64,000 nt of DNA, from positions 4,377,501-4,441,500 of the forward strand of contig NZ_CP077092.1 of NCBI RefSeq assembly GCF_014268585.2. The letters run 5' to 3'. The stretch comes from Pseudomonas iranensis (lineage in GTDB: Bacteria; Pseudomonadota; Gammaproteobacteria; Pseudomonadales; Pseudomonadaceae). The notes under the pieces were generated by a model. It had not been told where the DNA came from and made no database searches. It saw only the letters and a program-made list of their open reading frames with translations. Each line of letters starts with the position of its first letter. The first letter of the stretch is position 1. Both the position numbers and the translations under genes were made by a program. Positions 16,674 through 24,355 of the stretch are shown here, one piece after another.

Positions 16674-16766
16674 TTGTGGGAGCGAGCCTGCTCGCGAAAG
16701 CGTCAGGCCAGTCAACGTCCATATTGGATGACTTACCGCATTCGCGAGCAGGCTCGCTCCCACAGG
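16674..16766. repeat. REPIN between GNAT gene and dsbS
   Basis: Inverted arms of the GTGGGAGCGAGCCTGCTCGC type at about 16676-16699 and 16740-16766. It lies just downstream of the dsbS stop. The rest of the 216-bp gap shows nothing else I can support. Confidence 0.93.
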
Positions 16767-16781
16767 GGATCCGAGGTGAGA

Positions 16782-18107
16782 TCAGAGGGTTTGCAACGGC
16801 ATGGTCAGTTCCACCCGCAAGCCATCCGGGCGGCTGTCGAAATGCAGGGCGCAGTCACAGCGCTGAACAATCGCCTGGACAATCGCCAGACCCAGCCCGC
16901 AACCGGTGCTCTGCCCGTTGCGCCAGAAGCGCTGGGTCAGATGCTGCAAGTCATCCGGCGCAATGCCCGGGCCATGGTCACGCACGACAAAACGCACGCG
17001 ATTGCCGATGTTTTCCAAATGGACTTCGACCGCACAATCTTCAGGCGTATGGCGCAGGGCGTTGTCGAGCAGGTTGCGCAATGCAGCAATCGCCAGCACG
17101 GCAGGCATTTGCAGCGGTGCGGCGGACAGGTCGTCCGGCACGTGCAGTTTGATCCGCAGCCGTTCACCGCCGGTGGCGTCCTGGATCGCCAGTCGGGCCA
17201 CTTGCTCGGCGCTGCATTGCGAGCCGTCATCGAACGACAGGCTGCCTTCGACCCGCGCCAGCAGCAGCAACTGTTCAAGGGTGCGGTGCAAGCGATCGGC
17301 GCCCTCCTCGGCGCGGGCCAGCGATTGATCGCGGGCACTGCCATCGGTCATGCGCGCGACTTGCAGGTGGGTCTTGATCGCCGTCAGCGGACTGCGCAGT
17401 TCATGCGCGGCGTCACCGGTCAAGCGACGTTCACGCTCGATGGTCTTGCCGATGCGCTGGAACAATTGATTCTGGGTTTCCAGCAACGGCTTCAATTCGC
17501 TGGGAAACGCCTGCAACTGCAATGGCTCAAGGGAATCGGCATTGCGCCGCATCAGCGCCTCGCGCAGACGATTGAGTGGAGCCAGACCCTGACCGATGCC
17601 CAGCCACAACAAACACAGGCACCCCAGCAAGGCCACGCCGACCGGCACCGAAGCCGCGAGCAGAATCGACATGTTCAAGGCTTCGCGCTCGATCTGCCGA
17701 TCCGCCGTAGTGATGCGCACATCGCCCCGGGCCAGGGTGAAACTGCGCCACGGGGCGCCGTCGATCATTTGATCGTGGAAGCCCATTTTCTCGGCTTCCA
17801 GCGCTTGCTCGGGGTTGTTGTGGCTTCGCGCGAGAATCTCGCCGCGCAATGAACTGACCTGACAGGCCATGCCGCCGGGAATGTTCAGCTGTTCAGCACT
17901 GAAGTGAGTGCCCTCGCCCTTGCTCGGCAGCGTCGGCAATTGCTCGAGCAAGCCGGCGACCATGCGCGCGGAGGCAACCAGACGCTGGTCGAGAGAAAAC
18001 ATCATCTGATTGCGCAGATCGCTGAGCATCCACGCCGCCGCCAGCGCCCAGATCAGCGCGAAGGCGGCGCCGAGCGTCAGACTCAGCCGCAGGCGCAGAC
18101 TCATCAC
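16782..18107 (-). CDS. dsbS: Sensor histidine kinase, DsbS-like
   Basis: 441 residues. An N-terminal membrane helix (about 10-30), a periplasmic region to about 145, a second helix (about 148-172), a dimerisation domain with the phospho-histidine in GDAAHELRSPLTAIKTHL (about 245), and the ATPase motifs NLLDNALRHT and DHGPGIAP, ending GCGLGLAIV. The gene is paired with an OmpR-type regulator and lies beside dsbD-tlpA-dsbG, as PA2480-PA2479 does beside PA2478-2476 in P. aeruginosa, reported as the copper-sensing DsbRS system. The periplasmic region has one cysteine, Cys82 from the first Met, the position I recall as the copper-sensing residue. Two adjacent ATGs are possible; the first overlaps the dsbR stop. 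Confidence 0.87.
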   Translation of the reverse strand: MMSLRLRLSLTLGAAFALIWALAAAWMLSDLRNQMMFSLDQRLVASARMVAGLLEQLPTLPSKGEGTHFSAEQLNIPGGMACQVSSLRGEILARSHNNPEQALEAEKMGFHDQMIDGAPWRSFTLARGDVRITTADRQIEREALNMSILLAASVPVGVALLGCLCLLWLGIGQGLAPLNRLREALMRRNADSLEPLQLQAFPSELKPLLETQNQLFQRIGKTIERERRLTGDAAHELRSPLTAIKTHLQVARMTDGSARDQSLARAEEGADRLHRTLEQLLLLARVEGSLSFDDGSQCSAEQVARLAIQDATGGERLRIKLHVPDDLSAAPLQMPAVLAIAALRNLLDNALRHTPEDCAVEVHLENIGNRVRFVVRDHGPGIAPDDLQHLTQRFWRNGQSTGCGLGLAIVQAIVQRCDCALHFDSRPDGLRVELTMPLQTL

Positions 18108-18784
18108 TTGCCTTGCTCTCCGCCATCGGCAGGCCCGAGGCGATAGCCCAGACCACGCACGGTTTCGACGATGCCTTTGCCAAGCTTGCTCCGTAGGTGA
18201 TGGATATGCACGTTCAGTGCGTTGCTTTCCAGTTCGTCGTTGAAGCCGTAGACGCTGTCCTTCAGTTGCTCGGTGGACAGCACTCGGCCGCGATTGTGCA
18301 GTAGCGCCTGCAACAGCGACTGCTCGCGGCGCGACAGGTCCACCGGTTGCCCGGCGAGGCGGGTTTCGCGGCTACTCGGGTCGTAAGTAAGCGCGCCATG
18401 CTCGATCAGATTGACGCTGCGCCCGGCCACTCGGCGCAACAGGGTTTGCAGGCGAGCGAACAGTTCGCGCAGGTCGAAAGGCTTGAGCAGGTAGTCGTCG
18501 GCGCCAGCCTGCAGACCGTCGACACGATCGGTCACCGAATCGCGCGCGGTGAGGATCAACACGGGGATTTCCAGGCCGCTTTGCCGTAACTGTTGCAGCA
18601 ACTTGAGGCCATCTTCGTCGGGCAGGCCGAGATCGAGCACCATCACGTCGAATTCGGCGACCTTGAGCATCGCCCGCGCCTTCGACGCGGTGTTGACGTG
18701 CTCGACGGTCAGGCCCTGTGCCGTGAGCCCGGCGACGATGCCGCTGGCGATCAGCTCATCGTCTTCGCAAACCAGTACGTGCAT
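18104..18784 (-). CDS. dsbR: OmpR-family response regulator, DsbR-like
   Basis: 226 residues. The receiver domain starts MHVLVCEDDELIASGIV with the acidic pair, has the phosphorylated Asp in VMVLDLGLPDEDG (about 51) and the lysine in DDYLLKPFD; the C-terminal winged helix ends VETVRGLGYRLG. It is of the QseB/PmrA type and overlaps dsbS by 4 nt. It is divergent from the hemopexin-like gene and dsbD. A candidate target site with 11-bp period precedes dsbD. The assignment as DsbR rests on synteny with P. aeruginosa PA2479. Confidence 0.87.
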   Translation of the reverse strand: MHVLVCEDDELIASGIVAGLTAQGLTVEHVNTASKARAMLKVAEFDVMVLDLGLPDEDGLKLLQQLRQSGLEIPVLILTARDSVTDRVDGLQAGADDYLLKPFDLRELFARLQTLLRRVAGRSVNLIEHGALTYDPSSRETRLAGQPVDLSRREQSLLQALLHNRGRVLSTEQLKDSVYGFNDELESNALNVHIHHLRSKLGKGIVETVRGLGYRLGPADGGEQGK

Positions 18785-19038
18785 AGGGGCTCCGGAAATA
18801 AAAAGGCGAGTGAAGCAGGCAAGGATTAAGGGGCAATTATGGCGGCACACGTCGACTTCGCAAAGCTGCACGGGAATGCAGTCAGGTTGGCGCAGCCCAG
18901 CAACCGACGCGAGCACGCCAAGCAAACTTATTACCCCGTTACCCATCCGAAAACAATTTCAGCCTTTATCGTCAACGCAACTTCATCTAGTTTCGACTGG
19001 CAACTTCAACCCCACACTTAAATGGATGACGTTTAAAC

Positions 19039-19731
19039 ATGACCAACTTGAATAACTTTGTTGCCATAGACTGGCGCTCCGGTCCTGATCGAATCTATTT
19101 TTTCTTCAAGGACACCGATACCTATTCGCGCTTTGATCTTGGCGACAATAGTGTCCCGTCCAATTATCCAGCCGCCACGGCAGGCAACTGGGACAACTTC
19201 GCCCCGTATACCAAAGATCTGCGCTTTGGCTTGACTACCACTTCCTTCGGCTGGAACGCCGGAAGTGACGAGGATATTGCCTGGCTGTTCTTCTATGACG
19301 GAACAACTCCGATGGTCTGCAAATACGATCAGGACAGCGATAAAGTTGCCGCCTTCTACAAGGTAGCCGACTCGGTATGGAAGCCGATTCTTCCATATTT
19401 TGACAAGATCATCGCCGGCACCTGGTTTCAACTGACAGGCCACCCTTTTCTGTTTCGATTCATCCTCGATGACGGCCACTACTTGTCTTTCGACTACAAG
19501 GCCAAGACCGTCAAGTACAACCGCTTCGGCGAATATCAGCTGGGCGCGCTGAAACCTTACAAGGACCGGATAATCACAGCGGCGCAGAATGACCGGACAT
19601 TTGCAGACAGTTACTGGTATATCTTCCTGACCAACAATCAGTACCTCACTTACAACATTCAGTCCGACCGACTCGTTGCCGGCCCCAGAACCATTGATGA
19701 CGGCAATTGGCCCGGCCTGCTGCGTGGCTGA
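19039..19731 (+). CDS. Hemopexin-like repeat protein of unknown role
   Basis: 230 residues and no signal peptide or membrane helix. I see four repeats of about 50 residues, each opening with an aromatic-rich strand and closing with a W or Y/P turn: about 8-48 (DRIYFFFKDTDTYSRFDL ... NWDNF), 70-120 (DIAWLFFYDGTTPMVCKYD ... VWKPI), 132-178 (PFLFRFILDDGHYLSFDY ... LKPY), and 182-228 (SYWYIFLTNNQYLTYNI ... NWPGL). This is the pattern of hemopexin-type four-bladed propellers, known in animals and sporadically in bacteria (e.g. photopexins). It sits between dsbRS and dsbD. Its composition is less GC-rich than the neighbours, suggesting acquisition. Ligand unknown; heme or metal binding is a guess. 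The ribosome-binding site is weak. Confidence 0.75.
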   Translation: MTNLNNFVAIDWRSGPDRIYFFFKDTDTYSRFDLGDNSVPSNYPAATAGNWDNFAPYTKDLRFGLTTTSFGWNAGSDEDIAWLFFYDGTTPMVCKYDQDSDKVAAFYKVADSVWKPILPYFDKIIAGTWFQLTGHPFLFRFILDDGHYLSFDYKAKTVKYNRFGEYQLGALKPYKDRIITAAQNDRTFADSYWYIFLTNNQYLTYNIQSDRLVAGPRTIDDGNWPGLLRG

Positions 19732-19763
19732 TTGGTCAATCCCGGCGAGCCTAGTAGGATAGG

Positions 19764-19780
19764 GTTAATTATCGGTTAAT
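19764..19780 (+). promoter_or_regulatory. Candidate DsbR (PmrA/QseB-type) box before dsbD
   Basis: GTTAAT (19764-19769) and GTTAAT (19775-19780) form an exact direct repeat with 5 bp between, an 11-bp period as bound by PmrA/QseB-like regulators (CTTAAT-N5-CTTAAT). It lies 48 bp before the dsbD ATG. Binding by the neighbouring DsbR is inferred. Confidence 0.6.
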
Positions 19781-19828
19781 CGCCGCCGCCCATCCTGCAC
19801 CCCACTTGCACAGGGACAAGGCTCCTCC

Positions 19829-21562
19829 ATGCGTCATTTTTTTCTTCTGTTTGCTCTACTGGTTTCCGGTCTGGCTCAGGCCGGAAACAATCCGTTCGAG
19901 TCCAAGCCGGACTTTTTACCCGTCGACAAAGCATTCGTACTCACCTCCGAGCGTCTGGACTCGGGCGAAACCCAGCTGTTCTGGCAGATCGCTGACGGCT
20001 ACTACCTGTATCAGAAACGCCTGAAATTCGACGGACTGGCCGCCGACCAGCAGCCAGTGTTGCCTGAAGGCGAATCCCACAGCGATGAGTTCTTCGGCGA
20101 GCAGCCGGTCTACCGCCAAGGGCTGGAAGTGAAAATCCCGGCAGCGGCCAGCGGTCAGATCAAAGTCAGTTATCAGGGCTGCGCCGATGCCGGTCTGTGT
20201 TATCCACCGCAAACCCGGGTGTTTGACCTGGGTGGCAAAGCCGCAGCAACACCAAGCGCTGAAGCCCCGGATCAGGCTTTGGCCAGCAGTCTGCAACAAC
20301 GGGCGCTGGGCTGGAGTCTGCTGGTGTTCTTCGGACTCGGCCTGCTGCTGGCGTTTACCCCGTGTTCGCTGCCGATGCTGCCAATTCTTGCCGGCATGAT
20401 TGTCGGCAGTGGTGCCACGCCTCGACGCGGTTTTGCCTTGGCCAGCAGCTATGTGATCTGCATGGCGTTGGTCTATGCCGCAATGGGTGTCATTGCTGCA
20501 CTGCTCGGTGCGAACCTGCAGGCATGGTTGCAGAATCCTTGGTTGCTCGGTGCGTTTGCCGCCATTTTCGTGGTACTGGCATTGCCGATGTTCGGCTTCT
20601 TCGAGCTGCAACTGCCGGTGGCCCTGCGTGATCGTCTTGAACATGCGTCGCGCAGCCGCAGCGGCGGCAGCCTGATCGGCGCCGGTGTGCTGGGCGCATT
20701 GTCCGGTCTCTTGGTCGGGCCGTGCATGACCGCGCCACTGGCCGGCGCGCTGCTGTACATCGCACAGAGCGGTAACGCGTTGCACGGCGGTCTGATTCTG
20801 TTTGCACTGGGCATCGGCATCGGTGTGCCGCTGTTGCTGCTGGTCACCGTGGGCAACCGCTTCCTGCCAAAACCCGGGGCGTGGATGAATCTGCTCAAGG
20901 GCATATTCGGCTTCCTCTTTCTTGCCACTGCATTGTTGATGCTGCGCCCGGTACTGGACCCTTCGTTGTGGTTGGGGCTGTGTGGCGCTCTGCTGTTGAT
21001 CGCCGCTTACAGCGCCTGGAAACAATCCGCAGGCTTTGGCCGCGTCGCACAGGTGTTTGGCGCCCTGTCCTTGCTGCTCGGTTTGTGGGGCAGCTTGTTG
21101 GTGATCGGTGCGGCGGGCGGCAGTGATGATCCGTATCAGCCATTGCAGGTCTACAGCGCCGGCCCTGTCGCCAGCGCGGCGCCTACGGGTCACGATGCCT
21201 TCACCACGATCAAGGAACCTGCCGCCCTGCAACGCGAACTCGACGCGGCCAAGGCTCAGGGCCAGTGGGTGTTGCTCGATTACTACGCCGACTGGTGCGT
21301 GTCGTGCAAGGTCATGGAGAAGAAGGTGTTCGGTGAGGCCAAGGTCATGCAGGCCCTGAGCGATGTGCGCCTGCTGCGCCTGGATGTGACCGCCGACAAC
21401 GCTGCGAGCCGTGAGCTGCTCAGTCGCTATAAAGTTCCGGGGCCGCCGACGTTCATCTGGATCGGCGCTGACGGCGAAGAACGCCGCAGCCAGCGCATCA
21501 CCGGCGAGGTCGATGCCGACACCTTCCTGCAACGCTGGTCCGCCACCCGAGATGCCAACTGA
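19829..21562 (+). CDS. dsbD: Thiol:disulfide interchange protein DsbD (second type)
   Basis: 577 residues in DsbD order: signal peptide (1-19), N-terminal immunoglobulin-like domain with the redox pair in CADAGLCYPP (about residues 118-124), a central domain of eight membrane helices with conserved Cys in FTPCSLPMLPILAG and GPCMTAPLAG, and a C-terminal thioredoxin domain with WCVSCK (about 489-494). It passes electrons from cytoplasmic thioredoxin to periplasmic partners such as DsbG and the TlpA-like protein encoded next. It corresponds to PA2478 (DsbD2). Its stop overlaps the next start by one base. Confidence 0.94.
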   Translation: MRHFFLLFALLVSGLAQAGNNPFESKPDFLPVDKAFVLTSERLDSGETQLFWQIADGYYLYQKRLKFDGLAADQQPVLPEGESHSDEFFGEQPVYRQGLEVKIPAAASGQIKVSYQGCADAGLCYPPQTRVFDLGGKAAATPSAEAPDQALASSLQQRALGWSLLVFFGLGLLLAFTPCSLPMLPILAGMIVGSGATPRRGFALASSYVICMALVYAAMGVIAALLGANLQAWLQNPWLLGAFAAIFVVLALPMFGFFELQLPVALRDRLEHASRSRSGGSLIGAGVLGALSGLLVGPCMTAPLAGALLYIAQSGNALHGGLILFALGIGIGVPLLLLVTVGNRFLPKPGAWMNLLKGIFGFLFLATALLMLRPVLDPSLWLGLCGALLLIAAYSAWKQSAGFGRVAQVFGALSLLLGLWGSLLVIGAAGGSDDPYQPLQVYSAGPVASAAPTGHDAFTTIKEPAALQRELDAAKAQGQWVLLDYYADWCVSCKVMEKKVFGEAKVMQALSDVRLLRLDVTADNAASRELLSRYKVPGPPTFIWIGADGEERRSQRITGEVDADTFLQRWSATRDAN

Positions 21563-22443
21563 TGCTGACGTTCACCCTCGGCACCTTCGCCATCGCGCTC
21601 AACCACCTGCTGCTGATCAGTGCTCTGGCGCTGGCGACGTTTGTCGGCTGGCGAGTGGCCAAGCGCGGGGGGGATAACCCCGAGTCAGCGCTGTTCAGCC
21701 TGTTTTTGCTGGGCATGCTCGCGGCGCGCGTTGCGTTTGTCGCGCTGTACTGGTCGCACTATCGCAATGATCCGTGGCAGATCATCGATCTGCGCGACGG
21801 CGGTTTCCTCGCCTGGCCCGGAGTCATCGTGCTGTTGCTGGCGGCGTTATATCGCGGCTGGCGTCGTCCCGCTTTGCGCCGTCCGCTGGGCTTCGGCGTG
21901 GTAAGCGGCGTGGCGTTCTGGCTGCTCGCCACCTTGTCGCTGAACATCTACGAACAGGGTACGCGCCTGCCGGATATATCCCTGCGCAACGCCGCTGGCG
22001 AAACCATCAAGCTCAGTGAGTATCAGGGCGGGCCGCTGGTGATCAACCTGTGGGCGACCTGGTGCCCACCCTGCCGGCGAGAAATGCCGGTGCTGGAAAA
22101 CGCCCAGCAACAGCGCCCTGATCTGACGTTCCTGTTTGTCAATCAGGCCGAAAGCATGCAAAGCGTGGCGACGTTCCTGGAAACCCAGGGCCTGAGCCTG
22201 AACAACGTGCTGTTCGACCGCGGCGGCCGTCTCGGTCAGGCCGTGGGTTCCATGGCGTTACCGACTACGCTGTTCTATAGCCCGGACGGTCGCTTGCTGA
22301 CCAGTCATCTCGGTGAACTGTCGAACGCCAGCCTCGCCCGCGCCCTGGAAACCTTCGACACTTCGCCTTCAAGCCCTAATCAGGCCGTTGCCCCGACCAA
22401 CTCTGCAAGGAAACTGCCATGCCCCGCCTCCGCCACCTGCTGA
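21562..22443 (+). CDS. TlpA-like thioredoxin fused to a membrane domain
   Basis: 293 residues. The N-terminal half has three to four membrane helices of a prolipoprotein-transferase-like type (about 10-125). The periplasmic C-terminal half is a TlpA/ResA thioredoxin fold with WATWCPPCRREMP (active pair about 168-171) and the cis-proline in MALPTTLFY. It is presumably reduced by the adjacent DsbD. The reading frame runs 25 bp into dsbG, so its last residues are a low-complexity tail unlikely to matter. It corresponds to PA2477 by position. Confidence 0.9.
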   Translation: MLTFTLGTFAIALNHLLLISALALATFVGWRVAKRGGDNPESALFSLFLLGMLAARVAFVALYWSHYRNDPWQIIDLRDGGFLAWPGVIVLLLAALYRGWRRPALRRPLGFGVVSGVAFWLLATLSLNIYEQGTRLPDISLRNAAGETIKLSEYQGGPLVINLWATWCPPCRREMPVLENAQQQRPDLTFLFVNQAESMQSVATFLETQGLSLNNVLFDRGGRLGQAVGSMALPTTLFYSPDGRLLTSHLGELSNASLARALETFDTSPSSPNQAVAPTNSARKLPCPASATC

Positions 22444-23189
22444 CGCTGACCCTGGGCACTGCCCTGCTGCACTTGCCGTCGGTGCAGGCTGCTGAAGAAC
22501 TGCCTGCGGCGATCAAAAAGATCGAAGCCAAGGGCGCGAAAATCGTCGGCCAGTTCGACGCCCCCGATGGCCTGCGCGGGTACGCCGCGCAATACCAGAA
22601 TCGCGGCATGGCGCTGTACCTGACCCCGGACGGCAAACACGTCGTGGTGGGTAATCTGTACGACGCCGACGGCAAGGACCTGAGCAGCGAGCCTTTGCAG
22701 AAACTGGTCTACGCACCGATGTCCAAGGAAGTCTGGGCCAAGTTCGAGGCGAGCAACTGGATTCAGGACGGCAACAAGGATGCACCGCGCACGGTGTACC
22801 TGTTCAGCGATCCGAACTGCCCGTACTGCAACATGTTCTGGGAACAGGCGCGGCCATGGGTCAAGGCCGGCAAAGTGCAGTTGCGCCACATCATGGTCGG
22901 CATCATCCTCGAAGACAGCCCGGGCAAATCAGCCGCGCTGCTGGCGGCGAAAGACCCGGCCAAGGCCCTGGAAGATCACGAAAAGGCCGGCAAGGGCAGC
23001 GCGCTAAAGGCCATGAAAGACATCCCGGTCGCCGTGCAAACCAAACTCGCGGCCAACATGCAGTTGATGGAAGACCTTGAACTGCAGGCCACCCCGGCGA
23101 TTTTCTACATGGATGACAAAGGCGAACTGCAACAACAGCAAGGCGCGCCTTCGCCGGACAAGTTGGTGAAGATTCTCGGGCCTAAGTAG
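22419..23189 (+). CDS. dsbG: Thiol:disulfide interchange protein DsbG
   Basis: 256 residues. A signal peptide (1-24), an N-terminal dimerisation domain, and a thioredoxin domain with the CPYC active site (FSDPNCPYCNMFWEQA, about residues 131-134); the cis-proline loop is LQATPAIFY. DsbG protects single periplasmic thiols from sulfenylation and is kept reduced by DsbD. It is the last gene of the dsb operon and is followed by a REPIN. Confidence 0.94.
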   Translation: MPRLRHLLTLTLGTALLHLPSVQAAEELPAAIKKIEAKGAKIVGQFDAPDGLRGYAAQYQNRGMALYLTPDGKHVVVGNLYDADGKDLSSEPLQKLVYAPMSKEVWAKFEASNWIQDGNKDAPRTVYLFSDPNCPYCNMFWEQARPWVKAGKVQLRHIMVGIILEDSPGKSAALLAAKDPAKALEDHEKAGKGSALKAMKDIPVAVQTKLAANMQLMEDLELQATPAIFYMDDKGELQQQQGAPSPDKLVKILGPK

Positions 23190-23212
23190 TTTTTCATTGC
23201 TTGGACCGGCCC

Positions 23213-23296
23213 TTTCGCGAGCAGGCTCGCTCCCACAGTTGACTGCATTCCCTCAGCCAGAATGCGATTAACTGTGGGAGTGAGCCTGCTCGCGAA
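23213..23296. repeat. REPIN between dsbG and hydrolase gene
   Basis: Inverted arms of the GTGGGAGCGAGCCTGCTCGC type at about 23213-23238 and 23272-23296 (one G-to-A-type change), between convergent genes. Confidence 0.93.
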
Positions 23297-23311
23297 TGAA
23301 GCTCACTCGAT

Positions 23312-24127
23312 CTAGCGGTTGCGCTCGGCCAGAAACGCCAGCAGTGCCTCAGTGACAAACTCGGGATTCTCCAGATTGGAGATATGCCCCGCCTCCGGTA
23401 CCAGCACGCACGGGCAACCGATCAATTCAGCCATTTCCCGTGCTTCCGAGGCTGGCCGTGGTTTGTCCTGATCGCCGCACAGCACCAGTGTCGTCTCCGG
23501 GTTCAGCTCGCTCAGACGTGGCAACAGATCGTCGCGACCAAACGTGATGCGTCCCATCGGTACGATGCTGTCGCGCAGACGCTCGGGCGAGTAGCTCTTC
23601 AATTTCGCGCGGAAGTCCTGATACAGCGCCGACTGCGGGTCGATGCCCGGGCGGAAGAAGATCGGTACGACGATATCGAGCAGTTGTTCGGAGATGGTAC
23701 CGGTGTCTTCGATCTGCTTGAACAGCGAGAAGTAATACTGCCGGGTCGGTTCTGGCTCGACGCCGACGTAGGTGTCCATCAGCACCAGACCGTTGAGACG
23801 TTGCGGTGCGGACAGTGCCAAACGCACGCCCCACATGCCACCGACGGATAGTCCGACGAGGGTGACGCGATCAATGTCCAGATGATCGAGCAAGGCCTGC
23901 GTCTGACGGGCAATGTCGTCCAGCGATGTGGTGCCTTCGGGTAACTTGCCGGACTCGCCATGCCCCCACAGATCCACGGCAATGACGCGATAGTGCGGGG
24001 TCAGCGCGGCGATCTGCGGCGCCCACATCGCTTGATCCCAGAGATAACTGCCGGCCAGCAACACGGCGGGGCCGGTGCCTTGATCAATGTAGTGCAGTGC
24101 TTGTCCGTCAACCGTGAAAAAGGGCAT
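23312..24127 (-). CDS. Alpha/beta-hydrolase
   Basis: 271 residues of the alpha/beta-hydrolase fold. The nucleophile is the Ser in GLSVGGMWG (about residue 93), the acid is probably Asp in VLCGDQDKPRP, and the base is His in VPEAGHISNLENP near the end. The oxyanion segment is AGSYLWDQAMW. It resembles 3-oxoadipate enol-lactonase / esterase-type members without a clear assignment. GGAGGTGG precedes the ATG at 24127. It lies downstream of pvdL on the same strand, separated by a terminator hairpin only 16 bp from the start, so expression by read-through from pvdL is possible. Confidence 0.88.
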   Translation of the reverse strand: MPFFTVDGQALHYIDQGTGPAVLLAGSYLWDQAMWAPQIAALTPHYRVIAVDLWGHGESGKLPEGTTSLDDIARQTQALLDHLDIDRVTLVGLSVGGMWGVRLALSAPQRLNGLVLMDTYVGVEPEPTRQYYFSLFKQIEDTGTISEQLLDIVVPIFFRPGIDPQSALYQDFRAKLKSYSPERLRDSIVPMGRITFGRDDLLPRLSELNPETTLVLCGDQDKPRPASEAREMAELIGCPCVLVPEAGHISNLENPEFVTEALLAFLAERNR

Positions 24128-24142
24128 CGACCACCTCCGCGA

Positions 24143-24176
24143 GAAAAAACAGAACCGGCAGACTGAGCTGCCGGTT
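24143..24176 (-). terminator. Rho-independent terminator after pvdL
   Basis: AACCGGCAG (24153-24161) pairs with CTGCCGGTT (24168-24176); on the minus strand the stem is followed by CTG and six T. It is pvdL's first apparent terminator, yet it lies in the leader of the hydrolase gene, 16 bp before its ATG. Confidence 0.82.
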
Positions 24177-24242
24177 GTTGATCGTCAAGGATGGAAATGT
24201 ACAGTCATGTACTGGTGATTTGTGTTGAGTTCACCGACGCCA

Positions 24243-24331
24243 TCGCTGGCAAGCCAGCTCCCACAAGGTTCAACGTCGTTCACAAGATTTGTGCTCACCG
24301 CAAAAACTGTGGGAGCTGGCTTGCCAGCGAA
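24243..24331. repeat. REPIN of a second class
   Basis: Inverted arms GTGGGAGCTGGCTTGCCAGC (from about 24309) and its mirror (24243-24264). The core differs from the CGAGCCTGCTCG class used elsewhere in the window. It lies between the pvdL stop and its terminator. Confidence 0.92.
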
Positions 24332-24355
24332 GAGGCCGGCCCAGGCGCCGGAGGA

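Noticed and set aside
24190..24216. LexA-like palindrome TGTACAGTCATGTACT
   Set aside because: It does not fit the CTG-N10-CAG pattern and no damage-response gene is adjacent.
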